The notes beneath the pieces are model-generated. The model was not told the origin of the DNA, searched no databases, and worked only from the letters and a program-made list of their open reading frames with translations. This document shows, piece by piece, positions 17,190 through 27,327 of a DNA stretch of 64,000 bases. Made by a program: the position numbers and the translations under genes. This stretch comes from Luteibacter anthropi (GTDB taxonomy: Bacteria; Pseudomonadota; Gammaproteobacteria; Xanthomonadales; Rhodanobacteraceae), in the NCBI RefSeq assembly GCF_011759365.1, contig NZ_JAARLZ010000005.1, positions 310,001-374,000 of the forward strand. The letters are read 5' to 3'. Position 1 is the stretch's first letter; each line of letters starts with the position of its first letter.

Positions 17190-20100
17190 TTACCACTCCA
17201 TGCCTGCGCCCACACTGAAACCGGCATCGCCCCGCGAATTGGCCGTGCCGCTGAGCTTGTAGACCCAGCCGCCGCCGTCGGTCACCGTGGACACACCCAC
17301 CGCGATGCTCGATTCGCCACGGAACGTACCGCCCGCTATGGCCGCCATGTTACGCCCTGGCGTGGTCGCCTGTGGCAATCCGGCCATCGCCATCGCCGAG
17401 GCGACACCCGCGCTGGCCCGGTTGTTGGCGTTCTGGATGGTGCGGTTCATGGCGTTGACCTTCTGGTCGGTGTAGCTGCGCGACCAGTCGGCCACCTGGT
17501 TCAGCTGCCCGACGTTGGCCGCGTCCGTGGCGGCCGTGCCGGCACCCACGTTGTGGACCACGGCCGGCGTACCCGCCGAACCCAGGCTGACGTTGCCGTA
17601 ATCGACGCTTCCATCCGCGCGCGTATCGTAGTGGACGCCACTGGCGCGTACGGCATTTACCTGGCTCACGTTTGCCGCATCGGTATCGGCGGTGCCCGCC
17701 GCCACGTTGGTCACCTGCCGCTCGGCGCCCTTGCTGCCCACCGAAACGCTGTTGGCGCGATCGGCCACCGAGCCCGCACCCACGGCCACGGAGTTCTGTG
17801 CCGTAGCCTGTGCGCCGTTGCCCACGGCCGTGCTGTTGGCACCGGACGAACTGGAACCGGCACCGGCAGCGACGCTGTTGCCACCGGCAGACGCCGCGTT
17901 GGGCAGGTTGTTGCTGTTGTTGACGCTGAGTGCGCCATTCGTGCCGCCACCGTTACCGCCCTGCTGCAAGGCGAGGATGCTGTTGTAGAGGGCAATGTTG
18001 CTGAAGGCATTGCCGGTGTTCTGCGTCCATTGCCACAGCTGTCCACCCGTGATGGCGTCCGCGCTGGCCTGCGCGATGCTGCCGGCCGCCACGTTGCCGA
18101 TATGCACGGCGGCACCGCCCGGATTCAGCGTCACGCTACCGTGCGTGGCGTCGTCGTACTGCACGGACGACGCGCCGATGCTGCCCGCCAGGTTGGCTAC
18201 CGCCCGCAACTGACGCACGTTCACCGCATCGGTGTCGTCCGTGCCACCGGCCACGTTGGCGATCTGCCGTTCGGCACCCGCCGTGCCCACCGAGACAACG
18301 CCCTGCGCTGGCACGGCGACGCCACTGAAGGCTTCCGTACCACTGCCCGTGCGGCTGGCTACGGAGCCTGATCCAAGGGCCACGCCGCCGGCCACCGTTG
18401 CCTGCGAACCGACGCCAAGGGCCGTCGCCCCCGCAGCCGTTGCCTGTGCCTGGGAGCCGTAGGCCGCCGTATTCGCGCCGGATGCGACGGTCCCGCCACC
18501 GATGGCCACGCTTTCTGTACCGCTGGCCTGGGCGGGTGCCTGGGTGGAGGTCACGGCGACGTAGGGCGTGTTGATGCCCGACGCCAGGCTGTTCACCCGT
18601 GCGTTCAATGCATTGACGGAGCCGTCGATCGAATTGAAGGCGGCGCCTGCATTGCCGAAGCTCGCATTGGAGACGTTGCCATTCGCATCCACGGGACGCA
18701 GGGCGAACGTCGGCGCGGTGAATGTCGAGGTAAGCGGATCAAACGCCGCCCCTGCACCGAGGAACCCGACGAGGGCGGCATTGCTGGTGAACAACTGGCC
18801 GCCGCTGATCGCGTCGTGGCTGCCCGCCGCCACCGCACCATCGGCCAGGTTGCCGATGCCCACCGTGCCCGCTACGCCACCCGCCAGGGTGACGTGGTTG
18901 AGCTTGTTGCCGCCGCTGTCGCGGTCGTAATTGACTGCCCCCGCCGTTGCCTGGGCCACGCCGTCGTTGACGGCACGCAGCTGGGAGACATTCACGGCGT
19001 CGCTATCCGACAATCCAGCCGCGAGGCCCGTGAGCTGCCGACCGCCGACGTTCACTTCACCCGTGGAGCTCTGCGGCGTCGTGAGCGCATAGGCGGCGTA
19101 GTTGGTGCGCGCACCCACCGTGGTGGCGGAGTTGCCGCCAAGAGCAATGCTGTTCGCGTTCGCCGCCGTCGCCCCACCACCGATGGCGATGCTTTCCGCA
19201 CCGGTCGCTGTTGCGGCGGCGGCCGTGGAGTTCACCTGCACGTATTTCAGGCCACCGGTGTAGAGCGATGAGATGCGCGTGTTGACGTTGCCCAGCGAGT
19301 CGCCGATGGTCGTCAGCGCACCGCCGACCGAGCCTGCGTTACCTGGCGTGTTGGTGCCGTCCGTGCCAATCACCGGTACGTTGTAGGTCGGGCCGGTGAA
19401 ATTGCCACCCGCATCCACCGTGGTGCCGCCACCGAGATACGTCACCACGGCCTGGTTCGTCGCATTGAGCTGGGTGCCATTGACTGCATCATGGCTGGTG
19501 GTCGACAGCACGCCCGGTCCGACATTGTGGATACCTACCGTGCCCGTGCCTGCGCCCGTCAGCGTGATGTTGTTGGTGGGGTTGCCCGCACCGTCGTCGT
19601 CGTAACGCACCGCCAGGCGACCGAGCGAACCGACATCGGTGCTCACTGCACGCAACTGCTGGATATTGGCTGCATCGCTATCCAGCGTGCCGGCGGCTAC
19701 GCCGGTGATCTTGCGGTTGCCGAGGTTCAGCTCACCGTTCGACGTCTGCGGTGCCGTGATGCCGTAGGCCGTGTACCCCACCTGAGCACCAACGGTCGTC
19801 GCCGAACCATTGCCAAGCGCAATGCTGTTCGCGTTCGCCGCCGTCGCCCCGCCACCGATGGCGATGCTTTCCGCGCCCGTCGCCGATGCGGCGGCGGCCG
19901 TGGAGTTCACCTGCACGTATTTCAGGCCACCGGTGTAGAGCGATGAGATGCGCGTGTTGACGTTGCCCAGCGAGTCGCCGATGGTCGTCAGCGCACCGCC
20001 GACCGAGCCTGCGTTACCTGGCGTGTTGGTGCCGTCCGTGCCAATCACCGGTACGTTGTAGGTCGGGCCGGTGAAATTGCCACCCGCATCCACCGTCGTG

Positions 20101-23100
20101 CCGCCACCGAGATACGTCACCACGGCCTGGTTCGTCGCGTTGAGCTGGGTGCCATTGACTGCATCATGGCTGGTGGTCGACAGCACGCCCGGTCCGACAT
20201 TGTGGATACCCACCGTGCCCGTGCCTGCGCCCGTCAGCGTGATGTTGTTGGTGGGGTTGCCCGCACCGTCGTCGTCATAACGCACCGCCAGGCGACCGAG
20301 CGAGCCCACGTCGCCACTCACGGCAGAGAGCTGAGCGACGTTTACTGCATCGCTTGCCGCACTGCCCGCCGCCACACCGGTGATCTTGCGGGTACCCACA
20401 TTCACCTCGCCGAGCGAGGTCTGCGGCGCGGTGAGGCCGAACGCCGTGTACCCGGTCTGGGCACCTACGGTGGTCACCGAACCCGCACCCAGTGCCACGC
20501 TGTTGGCGTTGGCCGCTGAGGCCCCGTTGCCTATGGCAACACCCCCGGCGGCACCCGCCGTGGCGGCGCCCCCAATGGCGATCCCTTCCGCGCCCGTTGC
20601 CGTCGGCAAAACCGCCGAGGAGTTCACGGCCACATACTGGGCACCGCCCGTGTCGAGTGCATTGAGGCGGATGTTCACGTTGCCCAGCGACGAGTCGAGC
20701 TGGGACAGTGCTTGTCCCACCGTGCCGTAAGTGTTGCGCGTGACATTGCCCGCGAGGTCGATGGCGCCGATGGAGAATGCCGGCGGCGTGAAGGTACCGG
20801 TCGTGCCATTGAAACCGGCACCCGCACCCAGGTATCCCGCAAGCGTCGTATTGGTACCGAACAGTTGGGTACCGTTCACGGCGTCGAGGCTGGTTGCCGT
20901 GACCGTGCCGGCACCGAGGTTGCCAAGACCCACGCTTCCCGTGCCCGTACCCGAGAGACTGACGTGGTTGGTCGCGTTACCCAGGCCGTCCGCGTCGTAG
21001 CGCACGGCCAGCTTGCCCAGGGCGGAGACGCTGTTGTTCACCCCGGTGAGCTGGGCCACGTTCACCGCGTCGGTCGCCGCACTGCCTGCCGCGAGCCCGG
21101 TGATCTTGCGCGTACCGACGGCCACCTCGCCCAGCGAACTCTGCGGCGTGGCGATGCCGATCGCGGTATAGCCCGTCTGTGCGCCCACCGTGGTAACGGA
21201 ACCTGCGCCCAGCGCCACGCTGTTGGCGTTGCCCGCGGATGCACCGGACCCCAGTGCGATGCCGTCCACGCCCGCTGCCGTACTGGGGGCGCCTGTCGAG
21301 TTGATTTTGAGATACGGCAGGTTGCCTGCGTTGATGTTCGTGATCTGCGTATTGAGCGAGGTCAGCGAGCCGCCGACCCGGCTGAAGGCTGTCGTGACGT
21401 CGCTGGCCGTGGTGGGCGTTACCACGCCACCGTTACTGATTACGGGAACATCGAACGTCGGTGCGGTGAATACGCCCGCACCGTTCGCCGCGGTCGTGCC
21501 ACCGAAGAAGGTGGCAACCGCCTGATTGGTGGTGTTGAGCTGCGTGCCGTTCACGGCATCGGTGCTGGTCGCGTTGATCGCGCCGGGCCCCAGGTTACCC
21601 AGGCCAACCGTTCCGGCACCGGTGCCCACGAGGCTGATGTGGTTGGTTGCGTTGCCCAGCCCGTCCGCGTCGTACAGCACGGCAAGCCTGCCCAGCGACG
21701 AGACGGCATTGTTCACGCCGGTCAGCTGCGCCACGTTTACCGCATCCGTCGGGGCACTGCCGGCGGCAAGGCCCGTGAGCTTGCGCGTGCCGATGGCCAC
21801 TTCGCCCAGCGAGCTTTGCGGCGTGGCTATGCCGATGGCCGTATAGCCTGTTTGCGCACCAACGGTAGTCGTCGAGCCTGCGCCCAGCGCAATGCTGTTG
21901 TTGTTGGCTGCATTGGCGCCCGAACCGAGGGCGATGGCATCGGTACCGGTAGCCGTGCTGGGTGCACCAGTGGAATTGATCTTGAGATACGGCAGGGAGC
22001 CTGCCGTGATGTTGGCGATCTGGGTATTCAACGCCGTGAGCGAACCACCTACGGTATTGAACGCGGTAGTGACGTTGTTCGCGGTGCCCGGCGTAACGAT
22101 CCCGGTCGTGCTGATCGCCGGCGTGTTGAATGTGGGCGCGGTGAATACGCCTGCATTGTTCGCCGCCGTGGTGCCACCGAAATACGTGGCCACCGCCTGG
22201 TTGGTCGTATTGAGCTGACCGCCATTTACCGCATCGGTGCTGCCTGCAGCGAGCGATCCGGCGCTCAGATTGCCCAGTCCGACCGTTCCCGCGCCGGCGC
22301 CCACGAGACTGATGTGGTTGGTCGCATTACCCGACCCGTCCGCGTCGTACAGCACCGCAAGCTTGCCCAGCGACGATACGGCGTTGTTCACGCCGGACAG
22401 CTGCGCCACGTTCACCGCATCCGTGGGTGCACTACCAGCGGCAAGACCGGTGAGCTTGCGTGTGCCGATAGCCACTTCGCCCAACGAGCTCTGCGGCGTA
22501 GCAAGACCGATGGCCGTATACCCCGTCTGCGCACCCACCGTGGTCGTGGAGCCCGCACCCAGCGCAATGCTGTTGTTATTGGCTGCATTGGCGCCCGAAC
22601 CGAGTGCGATCGCATCGGTACCGGTGGCCGTACTGGGAGCGCCAGTGGAATTGATTTTCAGATAAGGCAGCGAACCCGCGGCAATGTTGGCGATCTGCGT
22701 ATTCAGGCTGGTCAGCGAACCGCCGACGTTGTTGAAGGCCGTCGTGACGTCATTGGCGACGCCGGGTGTGACGCCCCCGCTTGTGCTGATCAGTGGTGTA
22801 TTGAAAGTGGGCGCGGTGAACACGCCGGCCGCGTTGGCTGTGGTGGTGCCACCAAAATACGTAGCCACCGCCTGATTGGTGGTGTTGAGCTGTGCGCCGT
22901 TGACGCCATCCAGGCTCGCCGCACCCAGGACACCCGGTGCCAGGTTGTGCAGGCCGACCGAACCGGTGCCCGTCCCCTTCAACGTAATCGAGTTGGTGGG
23001 GTTGCCGCTGCCGTCGGGATCGTAGGTCACCGCCAGCAGATCGAGTGCACCGATGCCCGCGAGCGCACCTTTGAGCTGCAATACGTTGACCGCATCGTAG

Positions 23101-24416
23101 TTGTCACTGCCTGCCGCAACATGCGACACCTGCCGCTCGTTACCTGTGCTGCCCACGGAGACGGCACCGACGGAATTCTGCACTGGGGTAAGGCCGAAAG
23201 CGGTATACCCCGCCTGTGCCGCACGATCGCCCAGCGAGGCATTACCCAGCACGACGCTGTTGACCTGGGTGGATGTCGCATTGGCGCCAAGGATGGTCTG
23301 CGCGTTTGCCGTGCCCGCCGCACTGTCGCCGATCACCACGGAATTGCCCTTGCGCGTGGCGAAGTTGTTGGTCGGCACGCCGGAAGGATTGGTGGGATCG
23401 TTACGGCCATTGCCCGGGAAGACGTTATTGGCGTCTTCGGCGGGCAGCGTATGGCTCGCACCGCGACCGATCACCACTTCCTGCGAGCCGTTGGCCGTGG
23501 CCCGGTCACCGACGATCACCTGGTTATCCTGCGCCGGATTGACTGCCCAGCAGCGGGCGAGCGGAATGCCGAGCAGGCTGGCGCAGTCGGCCGACCATGC
23601 AGGTGAACCACCCGGCAACAGGATGCCGCCGAGACCGCCGTTGGTGAAGTTGTCGGTACCGCGGTTGATGTTGGTGATGTAGCTGTCGGAGGTCACGCCA
23701 CCGAGCAGCGTCAGGTGCTGGTTCTGGCCGAGCAACGTGCCGTTGATCGCTGTCGATGTGGGCGTGAGGTTCACCAGGTTCGCGGCGCCGATGCCCAGGC
23801 TCTGGAACGTACCGGTGATGTTCACCGTGTTGAGGTTCAGTGCGCCGCTGTTGATGAACTGCGAACTGGGGTTGAGCAACGTGGTGATCGTGGGCGCCAG
23901 CGACGTGTTCGACGGTGCGATGAGGCCACCGGAACCGAGGATCAGGCCCGCTCGGAAAGGCTCCGCAGGCAGCGGATAACGCGGATCGCCCGGGGCGATG
24001 ATCGATGGCGAAATACCCTGTGCCGAGACAAAGTTGGTCGTTGCAGGCGACGACGTAAGCGCCTGGCGTCCTGCACCGAAGGTGTTCAGTGGGCCTGAAC
24101 CGGCCACCGATGAGGTCACCGGCGTTTCATCCTTCGTAGACGATGTCGTGGCCGTATCGTCCTCGTCGTCCTGCGCCTTTTTATTCTTTGCCTTCCTGGC
24201 AACCGGTGCCTTTTCCTTGCTGGCAGAAGGCGTCACGGTACCGTTCGATACAGTGCCTGCCTGCGGGGCCGCCTGCTGTGCGCCGGCAGTGCCAGCGAGG
24301 AAAACCACGGCTGCCACGAGCGCAAGACGAACCATGGCAAGGCGGCTGAATGCGACAAACAAAAGGCGCGTCGCTTGCGCGACGCGCCCCATGAACAAGG
24401 CTACTGAACGTTTCAC
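17190..24416 (-). CDS. Giant trimeric autotransporter adhesin (YadA/Hia type, 2408 aa)
   Basis: A type Vc secreted surface adhesin. It has a long signal sequence (about residues 1-47, ending GTAGAQQA), a unique N-terminal region to about residue 280, then head repeats (SIALGxGxxTTVGAQTGYTA) alternating with neck motifs (DAVNVAQL) and stalk segments in modules of about 225 residues. The last about 70 residues form the YadA membrane anchor (NRTIQNANNRASAGVASAMA, AIAGGTFRGESSIAVGVS, ending GAGMEW). Neck motifs recur about ten times. Most modules have a D-x-D-G-x-G-N loop after the neck. GTG at 24416 is the start, with GGGGGAGA upstream. The ending W instead of F is slightly unusual. Long plus-strand frames across it are antisense shadows of the repeats. 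Confidence 0.95.
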   Translation of the reverse strand: MKRSVALFMGRVAQATRLLFVAFSRLAMVRLALVAAVVFLAGTAGAQQAAPQAGTVSNGTVTPSASKEKAPVARKAKNKKAQDDEDDTATTSSTKDETPVTSSVAGSGPLNTFGAGRQALTSSPATTNFVSAQGISPSIIAPGDPRYPLPAEPFRAGLILGSGGLIAPSNTSLAPTITTLLNPSSQFINSGALNLNTVNITGTFQSLGIGAANLVNLTPTSTAINGTLLGQNQHLTLLGGVTSDSYITNINRGTDNFTNGGLGGILLPGGSPAWSADCASLLGIPLARCWAVNPAQDNQVIVGDRATANGSQEVVIGRGASHTLPAEDANNVFPGNGRNDPTNPSGVPTNNFATRKGNSVVIGDSAAGTANAQTILGANATSTQVNSVVLGNASLGDRAAQAGYTAFGLTPVQNSVGAVSVGSTGNERQVSHVAAGSDNYDAVNVLQLKGALAGIGALDLLAVTYDPDGSGNPTNSITLKGTGTGSVGLHNLAPGVLGAASLDGVNGAQLNTTNQAVATYFGGTTTANAAGVFTAPTFNTPLISTSGGVTPGVANDVTTAFNNVGGSLTSLNTQIANIAAGSLPYLKINSTGAPSTATGTDAIALGSGANAANNNSIALGAGSTTTVGAQTGYTAIGLATPQSSLGEVAIGTRKLTGLAAGSAPTDAVNVAQLSGVNNAVSSLGKLAVLYDADGSGNATNHISLVGAGAGTVGLGNLSAGSLAAGSTDAVNGGQLNTTNQAVATYFGGTTAANNAGVFTAPTFNTPAISTTGIVTPGTANNVTTAFNTVGGSLTALNTQIANITAGSLPYLKINSTGAPSTATGTDAIALGSGANAANNNSIALGAGSTTTVGAQTGYTAIGIATPQSSLGEVAIGTRKLTGLAAGSAPTDAVNVAQLTGVNNAVSSLGRLAVLYDADGLGNATNHISLVGTGAGTVGLGNLGPGAINATSTDAVNGTQLNTTNQAVATFFGGTTAANGAGVFTAPTFDVPVISNGGVVTPTTASDVTTAFSRVGGSLTSLNTQITNINAGNLPYLKINSTGAPSTAAGVDGIALGSGASAGNANSVALGAGSVTTVGAQTGYTAIGIATPQSSLGEVAVGTRKITGLAAGSAATDAVNVAQLTGVNNSVSALGKLAVRYDADGLGNATNHVSLSGTGTGSVGLGNLGAGTVTATSLDAVNGTQLFGTNTTLAGYLGAGAGFNGTTGTFTPPAFSIGAIDLAGNVTRNTYGTVGQALSQLDSSLGNVNIRLNALDTGGAQYVAVNSSAVLPTATGAEGIAIGGAATAGAAGGVAIGNGASAANANSVALGAGSVTTVGAQTGYTAFGLTAPQTSLGEVNVGTRKITGVAAGSAASDAVNVAQLSAVSGDVGSLGRLAVRYDDDGAGNPTNNITLTGAGTGTVGIHNVGPGVLSTTSHDAVNGTQLNATNQAVVTYLGGGTTVDAGGNFTGPTYNVPVIGTDGTNTPGNAGSVGGALTTIGDSLGNVNTRISSLYTGGLKYVQVNSTAAAASATGAESIAIGGGATAANANSIALGNGSATTVGAQVGYTAYGITAPQTSNGELNLGNRKITGVAAGTLDSDAANIQQLRAVSTDVGSLGRLAVRYDDDGAGNPTNNITLTGAGTGTVGIHNVGPGVLSTTSHDAVNGTQLNATNQAVVTYLGGGTTVDAGGNFTGPTYNVPVIGTDGTNTPGNAGSVGGALTTIGDSLGNVNTRISSLYTGGLKYVQVNSTAAAATATGAESIAIGGGATAANANSIALGGNSATTVGARTNYAAYALTTPQSSTGEVNVGGRQLTGLAAGLSDSDAVNVSQLRAVNDGVAQATAGAVNYDRDSGGNKLNHVTLAGGVAGTVGIGNLADGAVAAGSHDAISGGQLFTSNAALVGFLGAGAAFDPLTSTFTAPTFALRPVDANGNVSNASFGNAGAAFNSIDGSVNALNARVNSLASGINTPYVAVTSTQAPAQASGTESVAIGGGTVASGANTAAYGSQAQATAAGATALGVGSQATVAGGVALGSGSVASRTGSGTEAFSGVAVPAQGVVSVGTAGAERQIANVAGGTDDTDAVNVRQLRAVANLAGSIGASSVQYDDATHGSVTLNPGGAAVHIGNVAAGSIAQASADAITGGQLWQWTQNTGNAFSNIALYNSILALQQGGNGGGTNGALSVNNSNNLPNAASAGGNSVAAGAGSSSSGANSTAVGNGAQATAQNSVAVGAGSVADRANSVSVGSKGAERQVTNVAAGTADTDAANVSQVNAVRASGVHYDTRADGSVDYGNVSLGSAGTPAVVHNVGAGTAATDAANVGQLNQVADWSRSYTDQKVNAMNRTIQNANNRASAGVASAMAMAGLPQATTPGRNMAAIAGGTFRGESSIAVGVSTVTDGGGWVYKLSGTANSRGDAGFSVGAGMEW
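19145..20303. repeat. Near-identical direct repeat inside the adhesin gene (period 675 bp)
   Basis: Bases 19145-19628 recur almost unchanged at 19820-20303, an offset of exactly 675 bp (225 codons). Scattered differences include the GCGCCCGTCGCC / GCACCGGTCGCT segment. Neighbouring modules (for example the neck codons near 21048, 21723 and 22398) keep the same 675-bp spacing with more divergence, and one module is 45 bp longer. The frame is preserved, so recombination here would change adhesin length by whole modules. Confidence 0.85.
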
Positions 24417-24549
24417 GGCAGTCTCCCCCGCTTCGATTTCCCTGCGTACAGGACGCGTAGGGTTCGATTAGAGGTGTCCCGCCCGGATACCGTTGATCAA
24501 TTGCGGCAATCAGCTAGCCCTAAACGGCACAATGCCAAATCGATCACGG

Positions 24550-25536
24550 TCACCAGCCGTCATATCCTCCCTCGCCTGCCGCGGCGAGATCTTCGGCCGC
24601 CACGCTGCGCGTGAGCGTTTCGCGCGGCTGCTCGCCGAACACGCTGCGGTACTTCTCGGCAAAGCGCGAGAGGTCCCACATGCCGCAGCTGAGCGCCACC
24701 GACTTCACCGAACGACGTCCGGCTTCCGCGGTGATCAGGCTACGGTGAGCCGTGCACAGGCGAAGCATGGCGAGATAGCGATTGGGCGGAATGCCCAGCA
24801 GGTCGTCGAAGGCGTAGCGCAATCCGCGTTCGCTCGCGCCTGCCGCCTGGCAGAGCTCGTGCGAGTAGATGTCGCGACGCAGGTTGGCCCGCATGAACCG
24901 CTCTGCCCGGCGCATCACCTGGTAATGGGCACGACGACCACGGGAGGCCACCGGCCTCTCCTCGGACGACGAGGCCAATGCCACGCGGATGTGCTCGTCG
25001 AGCAGGTCTTCGACGGGGCCGAAGGCCGTATCGTCGGATTCGTTCACGCGGTCACGGATCTGGCGATAGGCCCGCTTCAGGTGCTCGGAATGCACCGAGA
25101 ACAACCGTAGCCGCTGCGCCGCCATATCGACGTCAGCGTGGTCCGACGCCATGAAGCGCGTGCGGAACCGGGCGTAAGGCGCAATCACCAGGGTGAAGCG
25201 CGTGCCCCGTTCGAACATGAAATCGGTGGGCGTTCCCCTCAGCAGGGTCACGGCCATGTCCGATTCGATGCCCACGCCCTGGCACCAGCTGCGTTCACCG
25301 GCTTCGTGCAGGTAGACCAGCATGCAGGAATCGTCGGGAACGGTAAGCGATCCGCGCACGTCGAAATCGATATGCGCACTGAAGTAGGTGACCCCGTCAT
25401 GGGTCTTCGTGGCGATGGCAGCACGCGGACGTGCCGGACTCAAGGTAAGCAGGTCGACGTCACAGACCCCGAGCGCAGCGCCCAGCGTCACCAGATCGTA
25501 GTCCTCCAACCCCTGCACATCGGATGGACGGCTCAT
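24550..25536 (-). CDS. AraC-family transcriptional regulator
   Basis: 328 residues. A sensor domain that I do not recognise occupies residues 1 to about 210. The C-terminal AraC/XylS double helix-turn-helix has its first helix pair at RRDIYSHELCQAAGASERGL followed by RYAFDDLLGIPPNRYLAMLR, and its second at RSVKSVALSCGMWDLSRFAE followed by KYRSVFGEQPRETL. The ATG at 25536 has GGAGG 8 bp upstream. It is on the same strand as the adhesin gene, ending 133 bp before the adhesin start, and is a plausible but unproven regulator of it. The 293 bp upstream hold no gene. Confidence 0.88.
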   Translation of the reverse strand: MSRPSDVQGLEDYDLVTLGAALGVCDVDLLTLSPARPRAAIATKTHDGVTYFSAHIDFDVRGSLTVPDDSCMLVYLHEAGERSWCQGVGIESDMAVTLLRGTPTDFMFERGTRFTLVIAPYARFRTRFMASDHADVDMAAQRLRLFSVHSEHLKRAYRQIRDRVNESDDTAFGPVEDLLDEHIRVALASSSEERPVASRGRRAHYQVMRRAERFMRANLRRDIYSHELCQAAGASERGLRYAFDDLLGIPPNRYLAMLRLCTAHRSLITAEAGRRSVKSVALSCGMWDLSRFAEKYRSVFGEQPRETLTRSVAAEDLAAAGEGGYDGW

Positions 25537-25829
25537 GCATGGACCTCCGTGTGGAACTTATTCAACAACTGTCGCATCGGCGGGACAGTATCGACGTGGC
25601 GATGCTTTGTCCCGGCAACGCCCCTTTCGTTGCCCTTCCTGAACCGAACGCACCTCACTCCCATATTTACCCCCCACAAACGTCCCAGCACGCCAGCCTG
25701 CATGCTATTGGAAAATACTCCCAAAATAGGGCGATCGGCTAGCTCCCGGCACGAATCGCCCGTGCTTATATCTAACGATGTAATGCAGGAATTGCCAGTA
25801 CGTTGTGAAAATGCCGATTTCGCGTAACG
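25537..25829. other. Intergenic stretch upstream of the AraC gene
   Basis: No gene seen. The region is more AT-rich than its neighbours. At its right end CGTCAGAT (25828-25835) and ATCTGACG (25842-25849) form a perfect 8-bp inverted repeat that spans the stop codon of the Hsp70-like gene. There is no T tract, so it is at best a weak terminator. Confidence 0.5.
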
Positions 25830-27212
25830 TCAGATGAAACTATCTGACGAATTTGGCAAAAGTGCCGCCTGCGCAAGGCCGGATACTACGCCGAGCGAGG
25901 GGTCTCCGTGCACCACCGGGATGCCTTCGAAGCTTGCGGCCACCCTGTCGCGAACCTGCGGCGAGCGTGATGTTCCTCCGGTCAGGAAAATACTCGAGGG
26001 TGCCTCTTCAATATCCGCGCCGGCCTGAATCAGCAGCCTGGAAATTCGATCGAGAAAATCCTCCGAAGCCACGAAAAAATCGTCGGAAGCCGCATTAACA
26101 GCCAGTCCGGACTCGATGAATTCGAGGGAGGTGCTGGCCGAGGGCTTTCCACTTAGATCGATCTTCATGCGTTCGGCCGCCTGGTTGAGGCGGGTGGTCT
26201 GGCCACTGCCCTGCAGGGCGCGCAGGCGCGCACCGTAAGGTTCTTCGACCATGCGGTAGTCCTGTTTGCGGAATTCACGCTGCTTGGGGAGGTTGTGGAC
26301 ACTGGCCGCCTCCACGAAATGGTGCACAGGCACGGCTCCGGCATCCTTGCCGAACAGCGGCATGAAGGCGTGCAGGCTCATGCCCACGTCCAGATCGGTG
26401 CCACCCCGGGGCAGGCCCCAGCTGCGACGCATGACCGGGGGCTGGCCTGCGCCCAGCTCGGCGTAGGCGACGTCGGTGGTACCACCGCCGATATCCACGA
26501 TCAGGGCGCGCTGCCGCTCCGCCAGCGAGAGGTGGTAGTGCATGGCCGCTGCCGCCGGCTCTTCCAGGAAGGACACATCGTCAAAACCCGCCACGCCGGC
26601 TGCCTCGCGCAGGATGGACAGGGCCTGCTCGCCGCCTGCCGGTCCCATGGAGCTGCGGAATTCGACCGGCCGGCCGATCACGGCCGATCGCACCGGAGTC
26701 CCGAACTGGCGGGTGGCCACAAGGCGAACGTGCTCGAGGATATGGGCCGCGATGCTGACGATGGTCTTGCGCACACGGGGGTCCAGCCGGTAACCGAACA
26801 TGGACTTGGGGGATTCGATGAGGTTGCCCGTGCCCTCTTCGAGATAGGCCTCGACGGCCTCCTCGCCGAACAAGGCATCCTGGAAGCTGGCCACCGAGCC
26901 CGAGGCCTCGCGGATGCGCTCTTCCATCCACTGCCGCCGTACGACGCGGATGGCGTCGCGGCGCAGGGTGCCGTCAGGGCGCGGCGAGCGCCCGTTCTGC
27001 CGCTCGTCGGCTCGGGTCGAGCGGATGAAGGCTTCCACCTGGGCTTCCAGGGCGGGGGTGAGCACGAAGTCGTCCACGTCGGGCACCACCTCGGGGAAGA
27101 ACACGGCCGTGCGGAACTGCCGCGCCTCGCCGAAGCGGACCAGCTCAAGCTGCCCGTCCACCACCGCGGCCGCCGCCGAATAGCTGGTTCCAAAGTCGAT
27201 GCCGATGCGCAT
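25830..27212 (-). CDS. Hsp70-family protein, YegD-like
   Basis: A 460-residue actin-fold ATPase related to E. coli YegD, with the nucleotide-binding domain only and no DnaK substrate-binding half. Phosphate 1 is MRIGIDFGTSYSAAAAVVDG. LIESPKSMFGYRL, SAVIGRPVEFRSS and FLEEPAAAAMHYH follow, with phosphate 2 at ALIVDIGGGTTDVAYAE and the adenosine loop at SSIFLTGGTSRSPQVRDRV. YegD-type proteins are thought to be chaperone relatives of unknown client. The ATG at 27212 fits the conserved N-terminus. It is divergent from the M28 peptidase across 115 bp. Confidence 0.92.
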   Translation of the reverse strand: MRIGIDFGTSYSAAAAVVDGQLELVRFGEARQFRTAVFFPEVVPDVDDFVLTPALEAQVEAFIRSTRADERQNGRSPRPDGTLRRDAIRVVRRQWMEERIREASGSVASFQDALFGEEAVEAYLEEGTGNLIESPKSMFGYRLDPRVRKTIVSIAAHILEHVRLVATRQFGTPVRSAVIGRPVEFRSSMGPAGGEQALSILREAAGVAGFDDVSFLEEPAAAAMHYHLSLAERQRALIVDIGGGTTDVAYAELGAGQPPVMRRSWGLPRGGTDLDVGMSLHAFMPLFGKDAGAVPVHHFVEAASVHNLPKQREFRKQDYRMVEEPYGARLRALQGSGQTTRLNQAAERMKIDLSGKPSASTSLEFIESGLAVNAASDDFFVASEDFLDRISRLLIQAGADIEEAPSSIFLTGGTSRSPQVRDRVAASFEGIPVVHGDPSLGVVSGLAQAALLPNSSDSFI

Positions 27213-27327
27213 GTGGGGTTCCCGGTGCGAAAAACCGTGCATTATCGCCCGTCCGGGGCATGGGTGACAGGACACGCCCAATCGCTACACTCGGTGTCCA
27301 CCCACAAACGAAGGGAATGCCCTGCCG

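Noticed and set aside
18000-23000. Regularly spaced repeats considered as a CRISPR array
   Set aside because: The period (675 bp) is far too long, the repeats are coding and in frame, and no cas genes are present.
20712-23606. 964-codon plus-strand open frame rich in Arg, Gly and His opposite the adhesin gene
   Set aside because: It is the antisense of a repetitive, stop-poor coding sequence. It repeats with the 675-bp modules and has no ribosome site or recognisable domain.
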